Shown here: positions 10,801 to 21,301 of the stretch, in pieces | Layout of the letters: each line of letters begins with the position of its first letter | How positions within the stretch are numbered: the first letter of the stretch is position 1 | Assembly (NCBI GenBank): GCA_016712415.1 | Contig: JADJRC010000049.1 | Location: forward strand, 62,001-126,000 | DNA length: 64,000 nucleotides | Direction of reading: 5' to 3' | DNA from: Lewinellaceae bacterium | Lineage (GTDB): Bacteria; Bacteroidota; Bacteroidia; Chitinophagales; Saprospiraceae | The notes under the pieces: generated by a model | Databases searched by the model: none | What the model saw: only the letters and a program-made list of their open reading frames with translations | Told to the model about the DNA's origin: nothing | Program-made: the position numbers and the translations under genes

Positions 10801-11569
10801 TCTTTTTCCAGAGCGGGCCGCTCAGGTTGCCCGTGGCCAGCAGCCAGCCGTAAGGGTCGAGGCCATGCGAGTTTTCCACTTCAAGACCGCCGTGATAATC
10901 GCCGGCCGGGCCTTTGGTGATCAGCGAGATAACCCCGCCGGTCACGTCGCCGTATTCGGCGCCCAGACCACCCGTGATAACCTGCAACTGCTCGATGTCC
11001 TGCACCGGCGGCAGGGAGCCGCTGACACGGATACCGTCGATGTAATAGTTCGTGGCGTTGGAGCGCGAACCCTTGATGTTTACCGCACCGCCGTCGATCG
11101 AGGTAGTACCTGCCGTGGTGGCCACGATGGCGTTTACGCTACGCGTAGGCAGGTTTTTGATCTGGTCAGATGTAAGTGTTTGCCCACCGGAGGTCTTATC
11201 CTGTTCGATGAGCGGCACTTTGAAGGCCGTCACGTCCACGCCGCCTAACAGCAAACCGCTGGTCATGGTAGCGTCGAGGAAAGTGATCTGATTGGTGAGC
11301 ACCTTCACACCGGTGATGCGTTGCATGGTGTAGCCCGTGTAGGAGACCTCCACGTCGTAAGTGCCGGGATCCAAAGGCGACACCCGGTAATTGCCCTCGT
11401 AATCGGTGATGGTGCCGCGTACAAAGTCGGCGCCTCTCATCACCTTGACGGTTGCTCCTATGAGCAATTCGCCGGTTTCATCCGATACCTTGCCCTGCAA
11501 CACCGTTTGGGCAAGTACGGCTCCGGCACTCAAGAGCATCGCAAATGTTAAAAGTAAAGAACGTACCAT
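7892..11569 (-). CDS. SusC/OmpA-type TonB-dependent receptor
   Basis: A 1,225-aa outer-membrane receptor. A signal peptide (MVRSLLLTFAMLLSAGAVLA) is followed by a carboxypeptidase-regulatory-like domain (LQGKVSDETGELLIGATV, about residues 22-105), a plug domain (LPTRSVNAIVATTAGTTSIDGGAVNIKGSR, PPVQDIEQLQVITGGLGAEYGDVTGG, about 130-220) and a large barrel ending in YIGAAIGF with a terminal aromatic. It should import a ligand at the cost of TonB energy, or display or export together with its neighbours. No SusD gene is adjacent; the partners are a T9SS cargo protein and a PorV/PorQ protein. The start at 11567-11569 puts the signal peptide first. Ligand unknown. Confidence 0.93.
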   Translation of the reverse strand: MVRSLLLTFAMLLSAGAVLAQTVLQGKVSDETGELLIGATVKVMRGADFVRGTITDYEGNYRVSPLDPGTYDVEVSYTGYTMQRITGVKVLTNQITFLDATMTSGLLLGGVDVTAFKVPLIEQDKTSGGQTLTSDQIKNLPTRSVNAIVATTAGTTSIDGGAVNIKGSRSNATNYYIDGIRVSGSLPPVQDIEQLQVITGGLGAEYGDVTGGVISLITKGPAGDYHGGLEVENSHGLDPYGWLLATGNLSGPLWKKKSDDGSTRTVVGFRLSGQYWSQKDDDPPALPVYQAKPEVIQRIQEHPLIISNGNIVSAAEQLTQDSVNTMDYRPNENRRDIDLTGKLDFRLTDNVDFSVTGTFKDIQDQFTPTRPNQAATGSGNWRLLNSDNNPTTYGRRYRGIARLRHRLGSSDSGTGDASRVTISNANYQLQFGFERGTGSTYDPRHEDRLFDYGYIGRFKFNELPVAGPNDSGMIVHQGNLIQFAGFDPGYVDASGQTVVPNTQLNAYNEFALQDLNNPGAAFNSYLAQNGRVSAVYDDIWSGMHTNTGLVYNNYSKSENDIMTLTATAGFDLRLGRSGTHSIQFGLLNEQRTDRNWGVSPIGLWTLANQSVNQQFNGLDSTVVIGKFWDAVFSPIIGDSIDRYAYALLSQDELGDDKFYRKVRESLGIPLTQYINSDELRPDQLSLSMFSARELNDQGFVDYTGYTYDGKKLTGNVTFNDFFTSRDADGVRDFPVAPLNPLYQAAFIKDKFTFNKMIFSLGLRVERFDLNTKVLKDPYSLYEIASAKKYYNDVSAPPRPEGIGDDFKVYVVDQNDPTPKAFRNGDTWYFGDGRQANDGNLIFGGGVITPYLNDTIGGDDIFDTRYDPETSFEDYTPQVNWLPRLAFSFPISEDANFFAHYDILVQRPPSNWQVTPLDYLYFYVPNRTTSNNASLKPERVVDYEVGFQQRLNQNSALKFSAYYREMRDMIQSRTILYVPVIGNYTTVGNIDYGTVKGFTVQYDLRRIQNAELRLAYTLQFADGTGSNATSQRGLTSRGNIRALFPLDFDERHNINAILDYRFDEGKRYNGPRIAGKDILSNFGINIQTYGVSGRPYTAKIRPVRFGGEGTVGAINGNRLPWRFNIDLRIDKSFNLAPAGRNPLNLNIYLRVSNVLNRKNVLGVYSATGSPTDDGYLATAEGQTIVEGIGDTGRNTQAYLDSYSWVVRNPNNFTLPRRIYIGAAIGF

Positions 11570-11768
11570 AGAACAGAGGTTGAAAAGTTGTGTATTGGAG
11601 CAAGACAAGGGGCCTTAAAATACCTCGCCCGAATCGTTGCCTCGCCCGAATGCTCTGAAATTCCGATTATTTTATTGGTTAACGACTATTTTGAAAATGG
11701 CTGCAATGATAGTAAATCAGACAGGCTGAAGGGTAAAGAAAGCAAAAGAATGTTCGCATTTTGACAAA

Positions 11769-12713
11769 TCACAGCTTTAATACCGCTTTGATCTTCTCCA
11801 ACAATACTTCTGCCAGGCGTATTTTCGACTCCTTCGTCCACCCCGCAACATGGGGTGAAAGTACCGCATTTTCCATCCGGTTCAGCCGCCCGTACAGTTC
11901 CTGCTCGGCGGCGGAATATGTATCGGTTTTTTCGTTTTCAAATACATCCAGGCAGGCGCCGCCAATTCGTCCGTTTTCAAGCGCCGTTACCACATCTGCT
12001 GTCTTTACACATCCGCCGCGCGCTGTATTGATGAGCACAAACCCGTTTTTACACCTGCCGATAAATGCCTCATCCACCAGGTGTCTGGTTTCTGGTGTCA
12101 GCGGCAGATGCAGGCTGATCACATCACTTTGGGCCTGGATGGCATTCAGGCCCGTTTCCTGTACCCAGGGCATTTCAGCGGCATAGCCGGCCGGCTTGTA
12201 CTTATCATAAGCCAGCACCGTCATTTCCATTCCGGCCAGTTTGCGGGCAAACTGGCTGCCCGTATGCCCAAACCCCACGAGACCGATGGTTTTACCGCTC
12301 AATTCCCAGCCCCGGTTTTTTTCGCGGCGCCAGGTATTCTGGCGCAACTCGCGGTCGGCACGCAACAGGTTGTTCGACAAGGCCAGCAACATCCCGAGCG
12401 CGTGTTCTGCTACGGCGTTCCTGTTCCCTTCCGGACTGCTGACCACAGCGACGCCGTGTTCGGCAGCACAGGCCCGGTCCACAATTTCCATTCCCGAGCC
12501 CAGCCGGGCCACAAAACGCAGGCGTTTTGCTGCACCGAGCATGTCCCGGTCTACCAGAATCTTGCTGTTGATGATCAGTCCGTCGTAATCCGGAATCACC
12601 CGGCGGGTTTCTTCCAGCGTAATATCCGGCAGAAAATCACAGACATAACCAAGTTCCGTCAATCCATCTGTCAATACCGGATGACAATCATCCGTGATCA
12701 GCACTCTTTTCAT
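11769..12713 (-). CDS. D-isomer-specific 2-hydroxyacid dehydrogenase (phosphoglycerate dehydrogenase-like)
   Basis: A 314-aa NAD-dependent dehydrogenase with complete family motifs: substrate-binding ARLGSGMEIVD, Rossmann loop GLVGFGHTGSQFARKLAG, catalytic Arg in LINTARGG, Glu in LDVFENE and His in SPHVAG. It lacks the ACT domain of long SerA. Close Bacteroidota relatives are annotated as 3-phosphoglycerate dehydrogenase (first step of serine synthesis) or hydroxypyruvate reductase; sequence alone does not decide. It stands alone with no other serine genes nearby. A TATCTTTG box on the reverse strand at 12888-12895 could be its promoter, which would leave a leader of about 170 bases. Confidence 0.85.
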   Translation of the reverse strand: MKRVLITDDCHPVLTDGLTELGYVCDFLPDITLEETRRVIPDYDGLIINSKILVDRDMLGAAKRLRFVARLGSGMEIVDRACAAEHGVAVVSSPEGNRNAVAEHALGMLLALSNNLLRADRELRQNTWRREKNRGWELSGKTIGLVGFGHTGSQFARKLAGMEMTVLAYDKYKPAGYAAEMPWVQETGLNAIQAQSDVISLHLPLTPETRHLVDEAFIGRCKNGFVLINTARGGCVKTADVVTALENGRIGGACLDVFENEKTDTYSAAEQELYGRLNRMENAVLSPHVAGWTKESKIRLAEVLLEKIKAVLKL

Positions 12714-12908
12714 GCTAAATGTCTGTCGAAATTAATGACCTTTTATATTATGGCATTTGCCGAATGTGTGAATGGCTACCGGTACAGGGTGAACAAGCCG
12801 GATGAATTCGTGAAAGAAATGCCCTAAAGTTGGCGGTTCGGTTTGCTTGGCGGAAATTTGCGGGCTGCCGCCCTTGTGTCCCGGCGGCAAAGATATTTAG
12901 ACCAATTT

Positions 12909-13571
12909 ATGAAATACATCTTTTTTACTTTTCTCGCGGCGATGGCCTGCCCGGCCTGCCAGTCTTCAAAACCGGAGCCAAAACGCACCCTCGAATGTTA
13001 CGTTCGCTTCCTCGAAACGGAAGGCGCCATTCATGCAGAAGCCACCCTCCGGGAGGGCGACACGCTGCAACAGCCCGTAGAAGTGCCCGGCGGCTTTTTC
13101 TACCAGGGCAAGGCCATGAAATTAAGGAGCCTGCCCTCGATTACCTACCTGAACGACCACAGCGGCGGCTTCGATCTCAAGCACCGGTTCGACTGGAAAG
13201 ATGCAAAAAGTCAGGCGCATACTTTCGAAATGGAGATGTCGCCCATTTCGGAATTCGGCTTTGGCGCGTCGGCCATTTCGCGCAGCAAGCCACAGACTTT
13301 CAGATGGAAGGGCGCTCCGCTCGACAAGGGAGAGGCCCTGGTTTTTATGTGGGAAAACAATGCCCTGGGAAAAACGGTGCCGATGAACGTCATCAATTCA
13401 GCACAATCCCAGGTCGAATTTCCGGCGGCCAAACTGGCCGAACTCGCCCCCGGCCAATGGACGCTCTACCTCGTCCGTAAAAAACTGACCAAGGCAAATG
13501 CCGGCGGCGTAGCGGCATCAGGAATCATCGAATACTATACGAAGACAGACTCGATAGAAGTCGGTGAGTAG
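12909..13571 (+). CDS. Hypothetical lipoprotein
   Basis: A 220-aa protein starting MKYIFFTFLAAMACPACQSS. The N-terminus is a short lipoprotein signal with Cys at residue 17 followed by Ser-Ser-Lys, so outer-membrane anchoring is likely. The rest is soluble and beta-rich with no family I recognise; ECYVRFLETEGAIHAEATL and PGGFFYQGKAMKLRSLPSITY near the N-terminus suggest an immunoglobulin-like sandwich. It converges with the GH57 gene, the two stops lying 4 bases apart. The start at 12909 is chosen because it begins the signal peptide. Confidence 0.7.
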   Translation: MKYIFFTFLAAMACPACQSSKPEPKRTLECYVRFLETEGAIHAEATLREGDTLQQPVEVPGGFFYQGKAMKLRSLPSITYLNDHSGGFDLKHRFDWKDAKSQAHTFEMEMSPISEFGFGASAISRSKPQTFRWKGAPLDKGEALVFMWENNALGKTVPMNVINSAQSQVEFPAAKLAELAPGQWTLYLVRKKLTKANAGGVAASGIIEYYTKTDSIEVGE

Positions 13572-13575
13572 TGCG

Positions 13576-16011
13576 TCATACGGTAAGGCGGACTTTGAGT
13601 AGCGCGGAGAGGCGTTCAAATGCCGCTTTCCAGCCGTCGTTGAGGAAAACCCACTGGCCTTTCCGGTATCCCTTTGTCAGAAGATAAAAGACGTTCTGGC
13701 TTTTCCAGACAACCGGTTTGAGGTCCATCGTCTGCACAATTTCCAGGACATCGTTGAGCCATTCCACCCGCAGCGCCGACGATTCATCAAGGTCGATCAA
13801 CTCGATTTCGCGGTACAGACGTTCGCCCACTGCGTGGCGCACCGCCTCTTCGTCGGTCAGTTGCACATCCCAGCGTTTGAGATCGCCGGCAATACGGCGG
13901 AGTGTGCGGATGTCTTTTGTATCGCCGTTTTTGAAATAGTTGAGCAGCTCGGTGTTGAGCGCATAAGCCGCGATATTCCGCCAGGCATACGGCAGGGGCA
14001 GCCCCGCTTCTTCCAGACCATTCATCAACTGGTAGTTTTCGTTGAACACCGACCGGAATGCCGATTCCGCAGAGGCAAGTCCGGCGTCGGTAATCTCGCG
14101 GATGATCTTGATCTTTTCATCGGCAAAGAGGCTGGCCAGGGTGAATTTTTCCGGTCCGAAATACTCCTGCAATATACCGATTACTTCGCCGAGATTGGCC
14201 ACATTGAAGGCTTTGGAGGTTCGATCCCACATAGAGTCGAACCTGGTCCTGTTCATGGTGGCGCTGATATTGCCGATAATATGTTGCTGCCCCAGGTAAA
14301 GCACTGCGAAGCACAGGGTTTTTTCCGCATGGCTCAGGCGCGAACGTATGACCAGCCGACCCGCTGCAAACTGTGATTTACCGGCGTTTATTTTTTCAAA
14401 AAACTCTACGGAAGCCTTGTAGTTGAACAGGTTGAGGCCTTCCGGATCGTCTTCAAACAGGGAGGCAACGGCAAAGTGCATGGCCACGCGTTCGAGGGTT
14501 ACCCTGGTGGGCACGACGTTATGCAAAAAACTGGCCGCACCGTTGGGCAACACGTTGCTCGGCGCTTCCGCCAGCCGTCGGACGAATTCCTGACGCAGGT
14601 CGACACCGGCCACGTCGTGGGCATAATCCATGGCGCGCAGGGCGTACTGGAGTATCTGGTTGGTTTCAAGCCCTGATATTTCGTCGAAAAACCACCCGCA
14701 ACTGGTATACATCAGCACGGCATGCCGCTGTATTTCGAGCAGGCGCAGCACCATCACTTCTTCCAGGTGGCTGAGTTCGCGCCGGGTGTGTTTGGCCAGA
14801 AACTTAGCCACATTGTCCTCACTTCGGTTGAGGATCACTTCAATATAGTCGTTGCGGGCCGTCCAGGGGTCGCGCAGGAAGCGTGCCGCCTCGTGTTCGA
14901 ACACGGGCGCCAGCTGGTCGCGCAGCCAGTCGAGGGTATCGCGCAGGGGTTTGCGCCAGCGCTGGTGCCAGCCCTGGTTGCCGCCGGTATTGCAGCCGCA
15001 ATCGGCGCGCCAGCGTTCGATGCCGTGTACGCAGCTCCAGGAGGAGTTTTCATGGATTTGCACCTCCCACTTCGGCGGAAAGAGTTCCAGAAACTGGCCG
15101 TAGTTGGTCAGCGTGGCCAGCCCTTCGTCTTCAATGTGGTTGAGGCAGTTGGCCAGCGCCATTTCGCCGAATCGGTGGTGGTGACCGTAACTTTCGCCAT
15201 CGGTAGCAATATGTGCCAGTTGGGGCGTATCGTCGTTGTCGAAAAGACTGGTCATTCTTTTTGAGAAATTGGTGCCGCTGTTGAGCAGCCCGTTGAACGC
15301 GACCTCCTGCGCGATGCCGCCGTGGTAGAAAAACAGGGCAATGCGGCGGCCGCTGGGCAATTGGCACCAGTACGGGTGGCGGGTATCTATGCTCCCGGCA
15401 TTCACATCGGTCCAGTCCGCCTGCGGTCCGGCGGGATCGCTCCTGACCAGCCGGATCGCCTTCGCCTGCCGCGGCGCGAGTATGGTAAATTGTATACCAT
15501 GCGAGGCGAGCACCTCCAGGGTCTCGGTGTTTACAGCCGTTTCAGCCAGCCAGATACCCTCGGGATAGCGCCCGAAACGGTGCTCAAAATCGCGGATGCC
15601 CCACCAAACCTGCGTCACCTTGTCGCGATAGTTGCATAAAGGCAGGATGAGATGGCTGTGTACCTGCGCCAAAGCGGAGCCGTGCCCGCCGTAACGTTCT
15701 ATGCTGCGCTTGTCGGCTTTCTGGAGCAGATCGTACGCTTCGGGATCATTCTGCTCCAGCCAGGTCAGCAGCGTGGGGCCGAAATTCCAGGATATGCGGT
15801 TATAATTGTTCCTGATCTTGGTGATCCAGCCCTGGTCGTCGAGAATACGCGCCGCTGCGTTGGGTGCGTAACACTCGAAGTTGATGCGGGCATTCCAGTC
15901 GTGCCAGGGGCGCGCCGACTCCTGTTGTTCTACTGTTTCAAGCCATGCATTTTCCCGGGGTGGCTGGTAAAAATGGCCGTGGATACAAACGTACTTTTTT
16001 GAACGGGACAT
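13576..16011 (-). CDS. GH57 family glycoside hydrolase with DUF3536
   Basis: An 811-aa cytosolic protein. The N-terminal half is a GH57 catalytic domain: it opens CIHGHFYQPPRENAW (the family HGH motif), has the predicted nucleophile in GIWLAETAVN (about residue 155) and the acid Asp in ATDGESYGHHH (about 265). The C-terminal half (about 400-811) matches the DUF3536 partner domain. GH57 enzymes act on alpha-glucans (4-alpha-glucanotransferase, amylopullulanase or branching activity); the DUF3536 branch is uncharacterised as far as I know. No glycogen genes are adjacent. Full length with no signal peptide. Confidence 0.88.
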   Translation of the reverse strand: MSRSKKYVCIHGHFYQPPRENAWLETVEQQESARPWHDWNARINFECYAPNAAARILDDQGWITKIRNNYNRISWNFGPTLLTWLEQNDPEAYDLLQKADKRSIERYGGHGSALAQVHSHLILPLCNYRDKVTQVWWGIRDFEHRFGRYPEGIWLAETAVNTETLEVLASHGIQFTILAPRQAKAIRLVRSDPAGPQADWTDVNAGSIDTRHPYWCQLPSGRRIALFFYHGGIAQEVAFNGLLNSGTNFSKRMTSLFDNDDTPQLAHIATDGESYGHHHRFGEMALANCLNHIEDEGLATLTNYGQFLELFPPKWEVQIHENSSWSCVHGIERWRADCGCNTGGNQGWHQRWRKPLRDTLDWLRDQLAPVFEHEAARFLRDPWTARNDYIEVILNRSEDNVAKFLAKHTRRELSHLEEVMVLRLLEIQRHAVLMYTSCGWFFDEISGLETNQILQYALRAMDYAHDVAGVDLRQEFVRRLAEAPSNVLPNGAASFLHNVVPTRVTLERVAMHFAVASLFEDDPEGLNLFNYKASVEFFEKINAGKSQFAAGRLVIRSRLSHAEKTLCFAVLYLGQQHIIGNISATMNRTRFDSMWDRTSKAFNVANLGEVIGILQEYFGPEKFTLASLFADEKIKIIREITDAGLASAESAFRSVFNENYQLMNGLEEAGLPLPYAWRNIAAYALNTELLNYFKNGDTKDIRTLRRIAGDLKRWDVQLTDEEAVRHAVGERLYREIELIDLDESSALRVEWLNDVLEIVQTMDLKPVVWKSQNVFYLLTKGYRKGQWVFLNDGWKAAFERLSALLKVRLTV

Positions 16012-16252
16012 GGGTGCGAAGGTATGTGTTTTGGAAAGTCCCCGCTGTATCTCCTTTTACGGAATAGATGAATTTCACAATTCAGAATTGATAATCAACA
16101 TCTTACAAAAAAAAGCGTGGAGGTTCTTCCAATTATTCTTTTTTTGTCTTAGCCGGGACTTTTTACCGCCAAATAGTCGGCTGCCGGCCGGAAGCAAACA
16201 ATAACACCGTTTTTTTGTATTTTGTTAGAAACCATTTAAACAGGACGGGCAC

Positions 16253-17047
16253 ATGCATACGTTGTCAAACAAAATCAATATTTCCGGTTTGTTCATATTG
16301 CTGTCGCTCAGCGCCTGCATGAACGATACGCCCGGCGATGACGCCAAAGACCAGCGCACGGAGCTCGTACGCGCCATTGAAACGGCGCACCACAAAACGG
16401 AGTATTTGTCCAATGCGACCATTTCATTCGACATCGAGTTGAACTGGGGCAGCGGAAAGGCGCTACAGGCCAACGTCCTGCAGCGTACCGACGGGACGCG
16501 GATTCGCGTCAGAAAAGCAGCCGGCAGCGATATCCTGTTCGACGGCGCCGACAAATGGCTGACCACTTCCGGGCAGGAAGACCCCAATGCGCGGTTTGAC
16601 CTCTTTACCTGGCACTATTTCTTTAGCCTGCCCTGGAAACTCTCCGATCCGGGTACCCGATGGCAACCCTTGCCCGATCGCGTACTCGAAGGTTATGACT
16701 GCCGTTCGGGGCGGCTCAGTTTTGAGCCCGGCACCGGCGACGCCCCCGACGACTGGTATCTGGTGTTTTCCGACAAAAAAGACGGCCTGCTGCGCGGCGC
16801 CGTTTATATCGTAACCTATGGCGGTAAAGACGCGGAAGCGGCCGGAAAAACCCCGCACGCCATCATTTACAGCGATTTTCGCCCGGTTGAAGGCATCCCC
16901 ATCGCGCATACCTGGACCTTTTACGGGTGGGACACCGACAGTCTAGACAAAAAAGAAGCGCTGGGGACAGCCGTGATCCGGAACGTGCATTTTGCAGCGG
17001 AAAAACCGGAGGATTTTGCCGTTCCGGCCGGCGCGCAAAAGATTTGA
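16253..17047 (+). CDS. Lipoprotein, LolA-like/DUF6503-type
   Basis: A 264-aa lipoprotein: the N-terminus ends LLSLSAC with Cys at residue 22. The body, including ISFDIELNWGSGK, KWLTTSGQEDPNARFDLFTWHYFFSLPWKL, YDCRSGRLSFEPG and IYSDFRPVEGIPIAHTWTFY, has the pattern of Bacteroidota DUF6503-type proteins, related in fold to LolA/outer-membrane lipoprotein-sorting proteins. Role unknown; a periplasmic lipid- or ligand-binding job is a guess. The upstream 240 bases (16012-16252) show no other gene. Confidence 0.65.
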   Translation: MHTLSNKINISGLFILLSLSACMNDTPGDDAKDQRTELVRAIETAHHKTEYLSNATISFDIELNWGSGKALQANVLQRTDGTRIRVRKAAGSDILFDGADKWLTTSGQEDPNARFDLFTWHYFFSLPWKLSDPGTRWQPLPDRVLEGYDCRSGRLSFEPGTGDAPDDWYLVFSDKKDGLLRGAVYIVTYGGKDAEAAGKTPHAIIYSDFRPVEGIPIAHTWTFYGWDTDSLDKKEALGTAVIRNVHFAAEKPEDFAVPAGAQKI

Positions 17048-17093
17048 TTTGCAACACTTCGTGTAAAAAACGTCCAAACTGGAAATATTCGCT

Positions 17094-17359
17094 TACCTTT
17101 GTCCCAAATTCACCCATCCGGTGTTTTGTCCGCCCTGGACAACGAAGTTTTAGTGAATGTGATAAGGTGTTGATGATTCGTCCGCCTGCTGAAAAACCGC
17201 CACATTCTACTTACGCTTTGCCCCATGAAGGATTGCCTCAGGCAACCCGCCGCGTACGAGATCGGATATTCCACATTTGGACCCGTTGAATTTTGGCTGC
17301 AGCATACTCAAAATAGCACTGCAGCCAAGGCCAACGTACAACTTACAATGCATTATTGA
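17094..17359 (+). promoter_or_regulatory. Putative promoter and long structured leader of rhlE
   Basis: There is no convincing gene in the 312-base gap 17048-17359. A TACCTTTG box at 17094-17101 fits the Bacteroidota -7 consensus TAnnTTTG and would give a leader of about 250 bases. Near its end TTGGCTGCAG (17293-17302) pairs perfectly with CTGCAGCCAA (17319-17328), ending 31 bases before the ATG. No -33 TTG at good spacing was found. Confidence 0.4.
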
Positions 17360-19057
<1,698 letters not shown>

Positions 19058-19060
19058 ACA

Positions 19061-21106
19061 CTACTGTTGCTTCATCCCGCGTTCTTCCAATATTTTTGGA
19101 TTGATCTCCAACGCCTTGCGCATGGCCTCATCGCTTTTTCCGGCATTCCCGGAAGCGCGATAGGCCATGCTCAGGTCCAGGAGCGTGGCGGCATTGCCCG
19201 GCGCCAGTTCGACCGCCCTGGAAAACCAGGTGATCGCTTCGGCATGCCGGCCCTGCACGCCATTGGCTACGCCGAGCAGGCGCGCCGTCTCGGGGTCTTG
19301 CGCATTGAGCGACCACGATTCCGTTAAGTACTTCATGGCCGTTCCAAGATCGGCCTTTTGTTCGCCGTAGTATTTGCCTCCATCGCGCAGGGCAATGGCC
19401 AACCCGAGCCCCGGTTTTTTGTCATTTTCTGCCAGCCGTAGCGCCTGACGGTAGTCGGCAATCGCCGCATCGAAGTTTTTTAGCAGGTAGTTGCAGCCGC
19501 CGCGACTGAGGTAGGCATCCTTATAGTTCGGGTGCATCTCAATGGCCTTGTTGAGGTGTGCGATCGCATCGCGACATATTTTCTCCCGCTGTGCCGGATC
19601 CGTTTCCTTTGTCGCCTTATCGAACAGCACCCCGCCGCAGGCATTGCGGATCTTTGCACTCCTGCCGGAGGTCTCCACATCGGCAAAAAACAACTTTTCA
19701 TTGCTCTGCCATACCGGGTTGCGTGTGATCGTTTTGAGGCTATACAACAGTACGATACCGCCCATAACCCCCAGTGCCAGGTTTAGGTTGCGGCCTGAAG
19801 AAAACCGGACCAGCCACGCGCCCAGCACGATACAAAAACCCACGGAAGGCATAAAGGCAAACCGTTCGCCCATAAAGGTGCCGACGGGAAAAACAAAATT
19901 GGACACAATGCTCAGGGTCATCAGGTAAAACAATATACCAAACCGAACCGGGTCGCGGCGCCGGATACCCGACAGGGCGTACACCAGCATGCCGCCGTAT
20001 AGCAGCAAACTGAGCCATACCGCGGGACTGCCAAAGGCCATCATTTCGATCTGGCGCGGGTAATAATCGTGGGTAAGCGGGTGGGGGACAAACAGCAGTT
20101 GCACGTATTTCAACAAGGTGTAAAAAATCGTGGCAAACTTTTCCGAAGCCGTGAACGGCACCCACTGGTTGCCTTCGATTTTCAGAAAAGGGTTATTCAT
20201 GATCTCCATGATGGGCTTGCCCCCTCCGATGATCTTTGGCCATTGCAGAATATCGCCCCGAAGCACATAAAACGCCAGAAAAGCGGCAACAACAGGCAGA
20301 AAAACCTTCAGTATACGAGCCGCCCGGTTGTCGCCCGGCGCCGTATCGCGGAAAAACCACAAGGCCAGCGGAATAATGCCGAGAAAGGTAACGGCATTTT
20401 CCTTGGCCAGGCAGGCCAGAAAAAAGGACACCCCTGCCGCCGCGCTCCAGACGGCACTCCTGGAATCAAATGCTTTAAGGGCAAAGTACAAGGCGCCCAG
20501 GCTACCCAACAGGGTCACAATCTCGTCGCAGCCCTTGATATTGGCCACTACCTCCGTATGGATGGGATGTGCAGCAAACAGAACGGCCGCCATCCAGGAT
20601 AGCAGCAACGCGTAATTGTCGCCAAAACGCGGCCGGAACAACAGCAGTAAAGTCCTGTATAACAGCGTACAAGTGGCTGCAAAGAGCAGTACAGTGAGCA
20701 GGTGGAAGGCAAAACTTCCCGGCCCGAACAACTGATGCACGAGTGCAAACAACACCAGTGTAAGCGGTCGATAACGCCCGCCGGATACCAGATTCTCCTT
20801 GCCCCGCTCTTTGAAATAACCGTAAAAAGTATCGTTGGAAAGGATGCCGGGGATACCGTCCACACCCTTTTCTGTAAACATGTTGCTCGTGATAACGATG
20901 CTGTCGTCGAGCGTAAATCCGTGACTCAGTGTATTCGCATACAGCAAAAAGGCAAACCCGAATATCAATGCGCTTTGCAGCAGTGTATTTTTAAAAAACG
21001 CCGGCAAAGCAGCCGGCTCCGGCATGAAAATGCCGGAATCGGGCGCAGTAGCCCGAACGGCTTTTGCTGCAGGCGCTTTGGGGACGGGTTTTCGCTGTTT
21101 AGACAT
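19061..21106 (-). CDS. TMTC-like membrane glycosyltransferase-fold protein with C-terminal TPRs
   Basis: A 681-aa integral membrane protein. After a basic Ala/Lys-rich N-terminus come about 11 membrane segments (residues ~40-450), then TPR repeats to the end (ALRLAENDKKPGLGLAIALRDGG, AITWFSRAVELAPGNAATLLDL). The first outer loop has GFTLDD, the acidic pair of GT-C glycosyltransferases, and AAHPIHTEVVANIKGCDE closely resembles the HPxHTEAVAxxxGRAD signature of eukaryotic TMTC O-mannosyltransferases (DUF1736). It may transfer a sugar from a polyprenyl-phosphate donor to exported proteins (inference). A paralogue lies at 49713-51563. The start codon directly abuts a GGCAGTT minisatellite, so no ribosome-binding site is visible. 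Confidence 0.72.
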   Translation of the reverse strand: MSKQRKPVPKAPAAKAVRATAPDSGIFMPEPAALPAFFKNTLLQSALIFGFAFLLYANTLSHGFTLDDSIVITSNMFTEKGVDGIPGILSNDTFYGYFKERGKENLVSGGRYRPLTLVLFALVHQLFGPGSFAFHLLTVLLFAATCTLLYRTLLLLFRPRFGDNYALLLSWMAAVLFAAHPIHTEVVANIKGCDEIVTLLGSLGALYFALKAFDSRSAVWSAAAGVSFFLACLAKENAVTFLGIIPLALWFFRDTAPGDNRAARILKVFLPVVAAFLAFYVLRGDILQWPKIIGGGKPIMEIMNNPFLKIEGNQWVPFTASEKFATIFYTLLKYVQLLFVPHPLTHDYYPRQIEMMAFGSPAVWLSLLLYGGMLVYALSGIRRRDPVRFGILFYLMTLSIVSNFVFPVGTFMGERFAFMPSVGFCIVLGAWLVRFSSGRNLNLALGVMGGIVLLYSLKTITRNPVWQSNEKLFFADVETSGRSAKIRNACGGVLFDKATKETDPAQREKICRDAIAHLNKAIEMHPNYKDAYLSRGGCNYLLKNFDAAIADYRQALRLAENDKKPGLGLAIALRDGGKYYGEQKADLGTAMKYLTESWSLNAQDPETARLLGVANGVQGRHAEAITWFSRAVELAPGNAATLLDLSMAYRASGNAGKSDEAMRKALEINPKILEERGMKQQ

Positions 21107-21158
21107 GGTTGGCAGTTGGCAGTTGGCAGTGGCAGTTGGCAGTTGGCAGTTGGCAGTT
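21107..21158. repeat. GGCAGTT heptanucleotide array
   Basis: About seven tandem copies of GTTGGCA, one with a base missing, begin immediately next to the start codon of the TPR membrane protein (cat at 21104-21106). The array therefore forms its whole proximal 5' leader. Confidence 0.9.
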
Positions 21159-21266
21159 ATTGGATCAAACTGTTTTTGGGTGCGGAGGTAAAATGCAGGA
21201 TAGTCTGTTTGGGCAAAAGTAATGCATCCGGCCGTCTGTATATAATGAGGACTGACACAACTTATG

Positions 21267-21301
21267 CGCTACTGCTACTGCCTACTGCTACTGCCTACTG
21301 C
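21267..21301. repeat. CTACTGC / TACTGC array (13-bp period)
   Basis: Alternating CTACTGC (7) and TACTGC (6) units give a 13-bp period. The units are related by inversion to the GGCAGTT array 110 bases away and to the 16-copy array at 22358. The trhO stop codon (TAG, 21295-21297 on the reverse strand) lies inside the array. Confidence 0.85.

Noticed and set aside
12750..12827. A 25-codon frame MAFAECVNGYRYRV... between two divergent genes
   Set aside because: It looks faintly protein-like but is too short and has no recognisable partner; it could be a gene remnant, but I cannot support it.
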